Assembly: GCA_013368315.1 (NCBI GenBank)
Contig: JAACJM010000365.1
Location: 1 to 64,000, forward strand
Reading direction: 5' to 3'
Source: Tetrapyrgos nigripes
Taxonomy: Eukaryota > Basidiomycota > Agaricomycetes > Agaricales > Campanellaceae
Length of the DNA: 64,000 nt
Position numbers and translations under genes: made by a program. The notes below the pieces were generated by a model that was not told where the DNA came from, made no database searches, and saw only the letters and a program-made list of their open reading frames with translations. Of this stretch, positions 54,180-64,000 are shown one piece after another. Within the stretch, counting starts at the first letter, position 1. Each line of letters opens with the position of its first letter.

Positions 54180-56728
54180 ATGAATAAAGCTTTGTCTGAT
54201 ATACACAACCATAAATGGATTGCACAGCAGATTAAAAAACGTGAGCCAGTCCCTTCAAAGCCTCCTTCTTTGATTGAAAGAGCTTACTGGCCTACTCCTG
54301 CTCAATCTGTTATGCACACAAATGGTATTACAATCAACACTCAATTTCATGATACATTGCTATATCCTGATTTTATTCGCACTCTACCTTTTAATCATAC
54401 CAAAGCGTCATCGTTGTCTTCAAGTAGAAAGCGAAAGGCTGTTCGAGGTTCGTCTTCTTCTGAATTATCAGATTCTACATCTTCAGATCATAGCAAAGAA
54501 AGTTCCTTTAAATATATTCCTCTGAGTGTTGCATTCAAAATGTGGCAAGACAGAATGTCTCACATGTTCACAGATCCAATCCTCGAGAATATGAAAAGAG
54601 AACCTGATGAATCTGGAAACACTTTGAAGAAACCTCGCTATGATGCTCCTTTAGAAGAAGAAGCTGGTCCCTCATCTCTGGCAGATGCTATCAATGTTTC
54701 CATTTCATCTGGATATCTTGCCGATGATGACAGTGTCAGTCTTGGTTCAGAATCAGATGTGGAAATTTATATTGATGGAGACGAAACTATGGCTTTCTGG
54801 CAAGTATTTCACACCTCTAATAAAAATAGTGCACTCATACAATTGCCTCAGATCTCAATGTCGTCGGACTATTGTGAATCTCATACAGCCCTAGCGGCTA
54901 TAGACAATTGTACTATTATTACAAATGATGTGCCTGTATTTATTTGTGAACAAAGTTTTGTTGCTTGTGCACATTGCTCAACATGTGAAAAGTATCCGTT
55001 GAATAGTATTTGTAAGAGTAAGATCACTGATGAAATAACCTATTGGGTTTCAGATTCGGGTGCATTGACTCACATTACAAACAATTTAATGGATTTTGCT
55101 CAGTACCATAAGTTACCCAATCCGATTCCACTTCAGATTGCTGATAAAAGATCTGAAACTTACCTTGAAGGTGTTGGAACTGTGTTCATTGAACATATCA
55201 ATGAAGAAGGTGTCAAACATACTATAAAACTATACCCAGTGTTTTATCAACCAACTTGCACACATTGTTTGTTGTCTCGAGGATGTATTCTTCATGAAGG
55301 ATACTATGAAATCTCATGAGATGGCAAGTCCGAGTTTCAGAAAGAAGTAGATCAAAGTATTCTGATGACATTATTACCAATGCATCGGAAAGACAATTTG
55401 CATTGGCTCAAATCAAAGATAATCATTCCTGAGTCAGCAAATCTATCATCTACTCCTACTGATTATGACATCGTGCATAACCGCTATGGACATGCTGGAA
55501 AGGCAGTGGAAAGTCATATCATAAAGAATACTAAAGGCTTGAAACCTTTTAAAGTACCTAAACATAGTGTATGTCAAGGCTGTGCTTTAGGCAAGACTCC
55601 ATCAAAATCTTATCCTTTATCAGAAAGCGAGCTACAGAAGTATTAGAACTTGTGCATACAGATGTGAAACAACAACCATCTATATCATATCACAAGTACA
55701 AGTATTTCGTTGTCTTTCTTGATGACTTTAGTTCTTTCCCTGTAACCTTCCTTTTAGTTAGGAAATCTGATGTCTTTAAGTCTTTCAAGATGTATGTTGC
55801 CTGGGCAGAACAGTCTACTGGCAAAAAACTAAAGACTTTACGATCAGATTTGGGAACAGAGTTTATGAACAAAGATTTTGATAACCTTCTTGCTGAAAAA
55901 GGCATTAGACGACAAAAGTCAGCTCCATACATACATCAACAGAATGGTCGTGCTAAGAGAATAATTAGAACACTCAACGAGAAGTCAGAATCCATGCGCC
56001 ATCATGCAAATGGACCTCCTTCTTGGTGGGAATTTTCTCTTGCCACAGCTACTTTTGTAGCATGTCGCACACCAACAAAACAACTCAACTGGAAGACTCC
56101 TTTTGAATTGTGGTACAAAAAGAAACCAGATGTATCTTACTTCTGTTCTTGGGGATGCGCTGCATATGTATTCATTCCAGAAAAGAAAAGAGTAAACAAA
56201 CTCTCCCCAAAATCGGAATTAATGATCTTTGTTGGTTACGAAAAAGATTCTAAAGCCTGGTTATTCATGAGACGTGACAATTCACTCTTTGTTAGTCCAC
56301 AAGCACTCTTCATTGAGAAATGGTTTCCACGAGTCTTATCATCTGAAACAGAAGAAAGCGATAAATCCACCAAACCTATCCAACCTTCTGAATTAATGCA
56401 CAGTTTGCACAAACAGGGTACAAATAATCTCCCACCTGACCCTGTAGTACCCCTCGATTTAGATGACCTGTTCTGAGATCAATTTGATGATCAGGGTCCA
56501 CCACCCGATGAAGGTAACGATGATCATCAAATTATTGATGATGGAAATGGTTCGGATGCTAGTTCCGAAGACCATGATCCTGGTGCACACCAACCTTCTG
56601 ATCCAAATGACTCCAAAACAGAATCTATACAATCTCGTGAACCGACTCCACCACCTGCACCAGAACCACCTGCTCAAGTACCTGCTGATCCTGTACCTGT
56701 ACAAGGTCCTCAACCAGTTAATCCATGA
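54180..56728 (+). pseudogene. pol: Copia-2 protease and integrase
   Basis: The first frame (54180-55319, then past a TGA to 55646) holds the protease motif VSDSGALTHI and the GAG-pre-integrase NRYGHAGKAVE...CQGCALGK. A one-base shift near 55630 leads to the integrase frame (55571-56476) with D (LVHTDV), D (LRSDLGTEF) and QNGRAKRIIRTLN. The third catalytic residue, normally Glu in the AER motif, is Lys (55955-55957). The frame continues past a TGA at 56474 through an acidic Pro/Asp-rich linker to another TGA at 56726. Confidence 0.85.
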
Positions 56729-56836
56729 AACGTCGATTTAACTACTGGTAGATTTATAAATAGAGAACCTAATCCAAATCAAACTAGATCTTCAGATTGT
56801 CAATCTAGACCAAATTGGAGAATTACAGATCCAAAC

Positions 56837-58816
56837 ATGCAACACAGTAGAGACATACCACGAGGTGGATGGACTAGAGTAACTCGTTCTCAATCTCGTG
56901 CTACTGATTCGCAAACAGTTACAGATCCAACTCCATCAACTTCTCAAGTCAGAGAAGAGAGTGACAATGAAGATCAATCTGAAATAGAACCAGGACCTAG
57001 TGGAGAAATTGTGGAGTTTCTTGAACAAGATGTTTTAGAACAACGTGTTCAACAAGGGGGAGTATGGTTACAAAATTATCTCTTATCGCAGGCATTTGTA
57101 GATAATAAACAAGGAAGTTCCTCTGCAACACCTCTGTTTATTCACAATACTCCTATTGCTTTAGTGGATAAATATCCATATCATCATGATACCAATAGAG
57201 ATCCAGATCCAAAAAATAAAAGAGATAAAATTACAAAAGATCTGATAGACTATTGGGAGAATAAGACCTTCGTGCAGCACTGGACATCAACAAATGATTT
57301 CAGGAATGCTCCAAAGGATCTTAAAAAGCAATGGGAAGAAGCTTGTCAGTATGAGATTGATCAATTGAAAAAACGAAATGTCTTTGAATTGGTAGATCTT
57401 CCCAAAGGTCATAAACCAGTCAGATGTCGTTGGGTATTCAATATTAAATCAAACAAAACAAAATGTGCACGACTTGTTGCAAAGGGTTTTTCCCAGACAG
57501 AAGGAATTGATTATAACAATGTATTCAGTCCAGTAGTCTGCTTCGAAACGGTTAGACTGTTACTTGCCATTGCTGCTATAGAGAATTGGGAGATCAAGGC
57601 ACTAGACGTCAAAAGTGCTTTTCTCTATGGACTTCTTGACAAAGAAATCTATATGACACAGCCTGATGGCTTTGTTAGTCAGGACAGAAGCAAGGTTTGG
57701 AGGTTACGCAAGGCACTTTATGGTCTGAAACAAGCAAGCTTAGCCTGGTGGACTGAATGCACAAAATATATGCAATCTTTAGGCTTTAAGCGCTTACATT
57801 CAGATGCCGGCGTATATATCTATTGTATGAATGGCAAAACCATAATAGCCATCATATATGTAGACGATGTGTTATGGATGGGTTCAGATCTGAAATTATT
57901 AAACAGATTGATGAATCAATTCATGGCTAAATGGGAATCTCATGATCTCAGAGATGCAAAGGAATTTTTGGGCATGTGCATAGAACGTGATCGAAAGAAG
58001 AGTATTCTTACTCTCGATCAAGAAGACTATTTGAATAAAGTCATCAAACGTTTTGGTGCTGAGAATATGAAGCACACAATGACGCCTATGCCACAGTCAT
58101 ATATTCCTTTAGCACACGATGGTAATGTTGATACCAAAGTTAGAACTTTGTTCCAACAAGTGATTGGCTCGATTCTTTATCTTATGCTTGGTACTCGACC
58201 TGATATAGCTTTTGCTGTTATCAAGCTATCAACATACTCAGCAAATCCCTCGCCAGATCATCTGAAGAAAGCTATGTATATCATAAGATACTTGCTTTCT
58301 ACGAAACATTATAGACTTATCTATGATGGATCTAAATCTAGTGGTCTTATAGGTTTTTGTGATAGTGACTGGGCACAAGATCGAGATAATTGTCATTCAC
58401 AAACTGGCTTTATATTTGAGCTTGCACAGGGCTCAATTTGCTGGTCTAGTCGAAAACAAAAAACTGTTGCATTGTCCTCCACTGAAGCCGAGTACATGGC
58501 ACTTTGTGAATGTGCGAAACAGGCTCTATGGATTAAAACTCTATTAAAAGAAATCGGTTTTAAATTGAATCATGTTCCTATTGTTGGTGACAATCAAGGC
58601 TCGATCTTTATTAGTCAAAATCCTATCACTGAATCAAGATCGAAGCATATTGATATACGTTACCATTTTATAAGAGAACTGATTCAGGAGTCTAAAAAGA
58701 TCCAACTCTATTTTACTCCTGGAAACGAAAATCGTGCAGACCTTCTAATGAAGAATCTTGGACACATTAAGTTTCTTAAATTCCGAAATGAGTTAGGACT
58801 ATTCTTTGATTCTTAA
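56837..58816 (+). CDS. pol: Copia-2 reverse transcriptase and RNase H
   Basis: A 659-aa ORF in the same frame as the integrase part. The first 130 residues are a charged linker. RT_Copia signatures follow: WEEACQYEIDQLKKRNVFEL, RCRWVFNIKSNK, ARLVAKGFSQTEGIDY, DVKSAFLYGLLDKEIYM, LYGLKQA and the catalytic IYVDD. RNase H has GFCDSDWAQDRDNCHSQTG, SSRKQKTVALSSTEAEYMAL, DNQGSIFISQNP and RSKHIDIRYHF. No stop or frameshift lies within this half, so RT could still be active if translated. Confidence 0.88.
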   Translation: MQHSRDIPRGGWTRVTRSQSRATDSQTVTDPTPSTSQVREESDNEDQSEIEPGPSGEIVEFLEQDVLEQRVQQGGVWLQNYLLSQAFVDNKQGSSSATPLFIHNTPIALVDKYPYHHDTNRDPDPKNKRDKITKDLIDYWENKTFVQHWTSTNDFRNAPKDLKKQWEEACQYEIDQLKKRNVFELVDLPKGHKPVRCRWVFNIKSNKTKCARLVAKGFSQTEGIDYNNVFSPVVCFETVRLLLAIAAIENWEIKALDVKSAFLYGLLDKEIYMTQPDGFVSQDRSKVWRLRKALYGLKQASLAWWTECTKYMQSLGFKRLHSDAGVYIYCMNGKTIIAIIYVDDVLWMGSDLKLLNRLMNQFMAKWESHDLRDAKEFLGMCIERDRKKSILTLDQEDYLNKVIKRFGAENMKHTMTPMPQSYIPLAHDGNVDTKVRTLFQQVIGSILYLMLGTRPDIAFAVIKLSTYSANPSPDHLKKAMYIIRYLLSTKHYRLIYDGSKSSGLIGFCDSDWAQDRDNCHSQTGFIFELAQGSICWSSRKQKTVALSSTEAEYMALCECAKQALWIKTLLKEIGFKLNHVPIVGDNQGSIFISQNPITESRSKHIDIRYHFIRELIQESKKIQLYFTPGNENRADLLMKNLGHIKFLKFRNELGLFFDS

Positions 58817-58951
58817 ATATACTTATGGGTTGGAAACAACCGTCAAGATTTTCAGAGTGGATACTATTCGCATTTCATTATGTTTATGCTCATGCAAGAA
58901 TCATTTAATCCTTGATGTGCACTTACAATGCTGCACTTAAGTCCGCATCTA

Positions 58952-58964
58952 AAGTGAGGGGGAG
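58952..58964 (+). other. Copia-2 polypurine tract
   Basis: aagtgagggggag directly precedes the 3' LTR. Confidence 0.8.
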
Positions 58965-59364
58965 TGTTGAAATATATACCTTCCATGTATAGTAACTTTG
59001 ATTCTATATGGAGTTATTATGAAACTTCTATGTAGCTATAAGTATGCTAGTCCTCCAGGACATTCTCCAGACATTACTCTTATCTTCTACTATGTAGTGA
59101 TATCTCTGTAGATAGCAATATGGCCAATGGCAATATCCTCTTAGTCTCTAGGTATGTCCATGGACAATGTAGATATTAGTAATTACATGCTCTTTATCTA
59201 GTATAAAAAGCTCTCTGTAAAGTCGTAGATACTACAGAACAATATCCAGTTCTATCTGCTCTACAAGCAACTCGTATCCAAGCTCTACAAGCTTTCTACT
59301 CAGCCCTCTATTTGGTGAGCTCTACTGACTGGTCACCCTACACTGAATATTTGTTGCTTCATTA
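58965..59364 (+). repeat. Copia-2 3' LTR
   Basis: About 400 bp, matches the 5' LTR at about 97%, TATAAAAA-type box conserved near 59203. Confidence 0.9.
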
Positions 59365-59375
59365 GCTGCGATATC

Positions 59376-60071
59376 TTGGAGGACCATTTGCTCAAACTCC
59401 TAATCGACAAACTCACTCTTCCATCTCTGACCACCTTGGCTATCACAACTTTTCACACAGAGGTGGACAAATGGAATACCATGGAACGAATGTTCAAAGG
59501 CAACTGGCCACACCAGTCTTTTTCAGATTTTTCCCAGCGCTCGGCGTGCTCATTATCGGCGCTTCACCTTGACTATATCTCGCTATCCGACACTGACCTG
59601 TGCTCGCTGCTGAAGCTCCAGCCTTTCCTGGTAGAGCTTCGCGTCAGAGAAATTCGCCGCAAAGATTACAACTTTGCACGGTATACATTTGACGACCGCA
59701 CTGTCTTTCAATTCCAGGACCTCATCACTCCTTTACTGCTCACGACTCTTCATGCCTTTGATCGTGGTTTGGCCTCATCCTCTCCTCTAGTTCCCAAGCT
59801 AGAGAATTTACACTTTGCCGCGGACGGCGATTTATTTGACGACGTGCTATTCTGGAAGATGGTTGTGTCGAGATGGGTTCCCAACAGTGACGCTGGCAGC
59901 CGCAGAGAGAACGCGTCCGCATCGGCTACTGGGGTAAGCTGTTTGCGGTCGGTGAAGCTTTGCGTTTTGGGTAGAGCGCTTCGAGAAGATGTGGATTTGA
60001 AATTGCGACATCTGAAGAAGGCCGGACTCGATTTTGCGTTGCTGTCGAATGAGATAGAGAATGAAAGATGA
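59376..60071 (+). pseudogene. F-box/LRR-like protein, 3' fragment 1
   Basis: A 231-aa frame with Leu-rich repeats (LIDKLTLPSLTTLAI; LQPFLVELRVREI; LLLTTLHAFD; LVPKLENLHFAADGDLFDDV) and the ending ...SCLRSVKLCVLGRALREDVDL. This is the C-terminal pattern of Agaricomycete F-box/LRR proteins (ubiquitin-ligase adaptors). The F-box and N-terminus are missing. Copia-2 ends 11 bp upstream, so the insertion or later recombination removed the 5' part. It is nearly identical to 62842-63603. Confidence 0.65.
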
Positions 60072-60089
60072 GATTCGGGGCCATGGCCC

Positions 60090-62815
60090 ATGGGTAAGTA
60101 TTGACCCGTCTTTTCGTCACCTCCTTTTCTGACCCAGGGCCATAGGTCTTTTTTTCAGTTGCGACGAAGTCAGCTCATAGCACTGCAAGTTATCCCATCT
60201 TTGTATTCAATGGCTGTAGACAGCTGTAGATTCGGAGGCCTGTGACCTTACTATAGCTAAAACGATACATAACCCATGTTACGTTTCCACATGTGTTGGT
60301 TCTTCGAAGGCTATAGATTTGTTTCGCGATAAGCACAGTTCAGATAAACATGCAGAAGATTTTAACGTGCTCTTAGTCGGCATTTCCTTCCCTTGCCTTC
60401 CGTTCCTCTTTGCATAGTACCGTATGCTAAGGGAGTCAAGAAGTCAAGAAGGCTAAGAGAATGCCTACAAGCCCGGGGCCCACGACAAGGGAGCACGAGG
60501 GAAGAGGCTTACGAGTACAGATAGTCTGTATACTCTGCCTCTCACCGCCCCCGGGAATATGTAAAACGCACCTCTTCAAATGACGAGAAAGCCAGCACCG
60601 TGGATAGTAGTAGCTAATCAGAAGTTGAGGTGAAACAAGTTGAAGAAAGTTGAAGTTGTACATGTCTGACTTGTCTTGGTCTTTCGTCTCTTGAGTCTTG
60701 CCGCCTTGCCTTGCATGTCTTGAAGACCTTGACTCAAGTTAATTGACGCACCAATCAGTCCAAGCCAGTCCGAGTATATTAGTAGAGCGAAGAACAAGCC
60801 AGAAGCCGAATAGCGTGGTTGCCTGAGAGACGTTGCGAGTAGCGAGTAGCTAGTTGTTCGACGTCGCTACTTGGTCAATCGAACTTCGAAGAGTCTTGGG
60901 TCCGGAGTCTTTGAGGTCGATTTCAAGTTTGACGATTTGAAAGGAACTGATAAATGAACGAGAGAGTAGGCTACCAGCCTTCGATTTGAGTCGAAGCGTT
61001 TACTTGGAGGTCTTGACTATTGAGGTCTTGATGATTCAAAACCCAGACGAGTGCAGGCTCGGAGGTAGAGGACGAAGACCAAGACCAACTTGACTATTGT
61101 TGAAAAAACATTGTTCCAGAGCGGAAAACAGAGAATTTATGTTGAACGTTGAAGTCGCGTTGAGTGTTGCAAAGTGAATGGCATGGACCGGGATTGATGT
61201 TGACACAGGGTCGGTAGCGGCGGGTACTTCCCGGTGAGTTAGGTTGAACTTTGAAGGCTGAACGAGACCTTAGTGATGGATGACGATGAGGTTGAGAGCT
61301 TTGTGGGCGAGGTCGAAAGTGGGAGGAGGCCTGCGGTGAAATGATAGCGCGTCGCTGACGCACTGACAATAGTATGGCATGTTGGGAGGAGAAGCGAAGG
61401 AAGTAAGCAAGAAAGTGGTAGTTATAAGGCGGTGATGATACGAGAGATTGATGAACTAGACGTACCTATAACTAGAAATTTCCAAATCAAATGACAACGG
61501 CGACAAGAGTCAAGAGCGAGAACAATGGCCAGTTGAAGTCGGGTCATTGGGATAGAGAGACGTAGATGAACGATGCTGCATGGCGAAGAGAGTTAGCCTG
61601 GAGAGAAGAGTAGCGGAGAGAATTGTGGAGAGAGATGATGAAGATGGAGAGAAGAAAGAGAGATGGTCTTATTGTTCTCTCGGGTTCGCACTAGCCTTAT
61701 ATAAATCAAACGAGTCAAAGCGTAATTTCCTTTTTTGGACAGCACCTCGCTCTTTTTGGAAGTGTCGTGCAGGTAGCAAGAATAGGACAAGACTTGCTGT
61801 GCAAGAAGAAGGTCAGCGATGCTGTCGAAGAGGGTACGCCTGATGGGACGGTTCTGATGAGCCCACAATGTGGGCATTTGGTTGGGCATTCAAGGATGTC
61901 CTACTGAGAGCTATATCATAGTATATGGTTCGAGAGACTTGAACAGCTAGAATCAATTTGGAGGGTACATAGTGCACATAGATGGGCCTCGAGATGTCCG
62001 AGTCAGTATGGACGAAGCCCAGTAAATTAAATAACATTATGCGTCAGACCTAGTGCCGGCCTTCCCAATGAGCCTAGAGTCTGGTCAAGGTGTCAGTAAG
62101 CCTAGCAGACGTGGAGTCATGTCGAGGAATACTGCACTTAGTTCATCTCGAGGCTTGGAGACTAAGAAAAACGAAGGCATTCACTCCGCCGGGGTAACTT
62201 CAGAGCACAAGTCTTGAGGGCTACTACATCGTTTGAAGAATGGCCAACCCTACAAGACATATGTCAATATGAACGGTGATATAGAAAGACACAACCGATG
62301 CACGCAGCACTGGGACTCAAGAACTTGCTCTGCAATTCATCCAGTCCATTTCAGAAGCCATCCTAGTACAGAAATTTGAGGAGCCCAGTATTTGCGAGAA
62401 AATGAGCTCGATAGCTATCAAGGCCATCGTCGGTGTTCCGCAGAATCTGATTTAAGACTGAGAAGAGAGTTTTTGCCGAGCAAGATGTAGTACACACCTC
62501 TAGATGACTGATGAAGTAAAAGACCTGGAAAAGACTCGCGGACATATGATATCACAACGGTCTGCATTTGCCCTCAAATTTGCAGGGTGGAAGGCCTTAG
62601 ACGACGCCGCGATGGTATTCCATAGGGCCTGCGCGGCTTGATAGGTGCACAACCTGAGCCGATATATCAGGGTAGGATAAGATGGTGGTTGAAGAGAGCA
62701 ATCTGTGGTCGCGCCAAAGTCACATGGACTAAAATCCTCGACCACCCGGCAACAACTTGCTCCAATATCTCGCGTTACGGTACCTACGACCATGTAGAAC
62801 TAGCGTAACAAAATG
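60090..62815. other. No recognisable gene between the LRR fragments
   Basis: 2.7 kb with short ORFs only. 60660-61570 is purine-rich with repeated gaagtc/gacttgag-like words. 61600-61700 is GAGAGA-rich, and a TATATAAAT lies near 61698 (plus). It may contain old LTR debris, but no boundary could be set. Confidence 0.35.
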
Positions 62816-62841
62816 TTCACCGTTTTTCCGTTTCGCCATAT

Positions 62842-63603
62842 TTGCCGTTCTCGTGCAATGACCTCGATCACTTCCGTCTCTCCATCTCTCCACGGTGGAG
62901 TTCCAGATGTCGGTTGAACTACAGGCGCCGGGGAATCTCGCACAACCATTTTCTCAAACTCCTAATCGACAAACTCACCCTTCCATCTCTGACCACCTTG
63001 GCTATCAGAAATATGCACGTAGGGGTGGACGAACGTTTCGTGTTACGAATGTTTAAAGGCACCTGGTCACACCAGACATTTGTAGATTTTTTCCAGCGCT
63101 CAGCGTGCTCATTATCGACTCTTCGCCTTGACCATATCTCCCTACCCGACACTGACCTCTGCTCGCTGCTGAAGTTCCAGCCTTCCCTGGTAGAGCTTCG
63201 TGTCAGAGAAATTCGCCGCAAAGATTACGACTTTGCACTATTTCCATTTGAAGATGGCACTGTTTTTCAATTCCAGGACCTCATCACTCCATTACTCCTC
63301 ACGACTCTTCATGCCTTTGATCATGGTTTGGTGTCATTCTCTCCTCTAGTTCCCAAGCTAGAGAATTTACACTTTGCCGCGGACGGCGATTTATTTGACG
63401 ACGTGCTATTCTGGAAGATGGTCGTGTCGAGATGGGTTCCCGACACCGGCAAAGAGAACGCGTCGGCTACTGGGGTAAGCTGTTTGCGGTCAGTGAAGCT
63501 TTGCGTTTTGGGTAGAGGGCTTCGAGAAGATGTGGATTTGAAATTGCGACATCTGAAGAAGGCTGGACTTGATTTTGTGTTGCTGTCGAAAGATGAACAA
63601 TGA
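62842..63603 (+). pseudogene. F-box/LRR-like protein, 3' fragment 2
   Basis: A 253-aa open frame starting without an ATG (TTG at 62842). Downstream of HNHFLKLLIDKLTLPSLTTL it parallels fragment 1 to the end (LRHLKKAGLDFVLLSKDEQ, stop at 63601-63603). It has a short in-frame deletion relative to fragment 1 after WVPDTG. Upstream sequence does not supply an F-box, so this is also a 5'-truncated copy, or its first exons lie in unrecognised sequence. Similarity to fragment 1 extends into the 3' flank (ttgacccgtcttttcgtcac). Confidence 0.6.
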
Positions 63604-63770
63604 GATTTGGACTCATCAGTGAGTATTGACCCGTCTTTTCGTCACATCCTTTTCTGAGTTGTAACCCTCAGGCTTTTACAGTATCATGACGAATTTTACT
63701 CGTTGAGCAAATACTAGATCTAGAATGACTTGATAACACCATAGCTTGAGCAAGAATCTGTTGCCAATGG

Positions 63771-63799
63771 TTTTTTCTTTCTTTCTTTCTTTCTTTTTT
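63771..63799. repeat. (CTTT)n microsatellite
   Basis: About five consecutive CTTT units with flanking T runs. Confidence 0.9.
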
Positions 63800-64000
63800 G
63801 AGTCATCAGGAAACTGGTCCTCGGATAATGCGACGCTAACTTAGCTCAGATTATCAATAACATTGGTAGCTCCGATAATCGGCAGCTTTTCTCATTAATT
63901 TGATATCTCCGAGACACACTACCAAAAGTTACTTGAATTCAGTAGAAGCATAGAAAATTTATCAGTTTGTTAGCAGACATTATCTGATATTACATCTTAC

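Larger units (their letters stand above)
51293..59364 (+). mobile_element. Copia-2 LTR retrotransposon, full-length but mutated
   Basis: Two LTRs of about 398-400 bp (51293-51690, 58965-59364) start TGTTGAAATATATACC and share about 97% identity (I count about 11 substitutions and 2 indels). The internal order gag, protease, integrase, RT, RNase H is that of Copia. A primer site follows the 5' LTR and a polypurine tract precedes the 3' LTR. No target duplication is visible (gaatt on the left, gctgc on the right). Several TGA codons, two frame changes and a lost integrase Glu disable it. Confidence 0.92.

Noticed and set aside
54150..54185. GTGAGT near 54157 as an intron donor joining Copia-2 gag to the protease frame
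   Set aside because: No suitable acceptor restores the frame, and introns between gag and pol are rare in Copia. A one-base indel is simpler.

Overview
This is a repeat-packed accessory region of a filamentous basidiomycete genome, very probably an Agaricomycete. The evidence is many short GT-AG introns of about 50-70 bp, a Plavaka-type transposase, a KDZ-associated cysteine-cluster gene, and Copia and Gypsy LTR retrotransposons of fungal type. I see no rRNA, tRNA, CRISPR array or bacterial-style operon. Almost every host-like gene is truncated, frameshifted or interrupted by a transposon. The genes that read cleanly are mostly those carried by mobile elements. Family names come from recognising motifs by eye; no database search was run.

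Layout. 1-929: a decayed DUF6698-like gene. 2082-6900 (minus): Copia-1, a degenerate element with its 5' LTR/PBS, gag, protease and part of integrase but no reverse transcriptase. 6930-17610 (copy A) and 20281-21690 (copy B): two copies of one segment holding an unknown gene plus its downstream flank. Copy B is uninterrupted. Copy A carries four insertions: an unclassified 1.65 kb piece, a 545-bp hAT-like MITE with an 8-bp target duplication, a 265-bp MITE with a TA duplication, and a 6.6 kb two-gene Plavaka element. 17770-19180 (minus): relic of a GH31 glucosidase II alpha-type gene. 21831-27575: two fungal 2OG-Fe(II) oxygenase paralogues lying head to head, each broken by a different DNA element. 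28133-28705: a small two-exon gene of unknown function.

28809-35215: Gypsy-1, with identical 191-bp LTRs and a CCTAC target duplication. It is unusual because pol starts almost directly after the LTR, and a separate 707-aa ORF follows pol. 35987-37731: a zinc-cluster hypothetical gene. 37885-40179 (minus): a CxC5/CxC6 (KDZ-associated) pseudogene. 40378-41633: a mariner-like TIR relic. 42334-50113: Gypsy-2, with identical 516-bp LTRs and a CTACG target duplication. It carries gag, pol, a chromodomain and a 3' ORF encoding a small Cys/His and WG/GW-rich protein behind its own CCAAT/TATA-like sequence. 51293-59364: Copia-2, older (LTRs differ by roughly 3%), with an initiator-tRNA half-molecule type primer site. 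59376-60071 and 62842-63603: two near-identical 3' fragments of an F-box/LRR-like gene.

How it fits together. The window is a layered record of transposition. Recent LTR elements (identical LTRs) sit among older decayed ones. The paralogous pairs (copy A/B, the two oxygenases, the two LRR fragments) allow several insertions to be mapped to the base by their empty sites. In-frame nonsense codons in the elements are overwhelmingly TGA, as expected if CGA arginine codons decay by C-to-T change at CpG. The observations most worth following are the extra 3' ORFs with their own promoter-like sequences in both Gypsy elements, and the intact two-gene Plavaka transposon.
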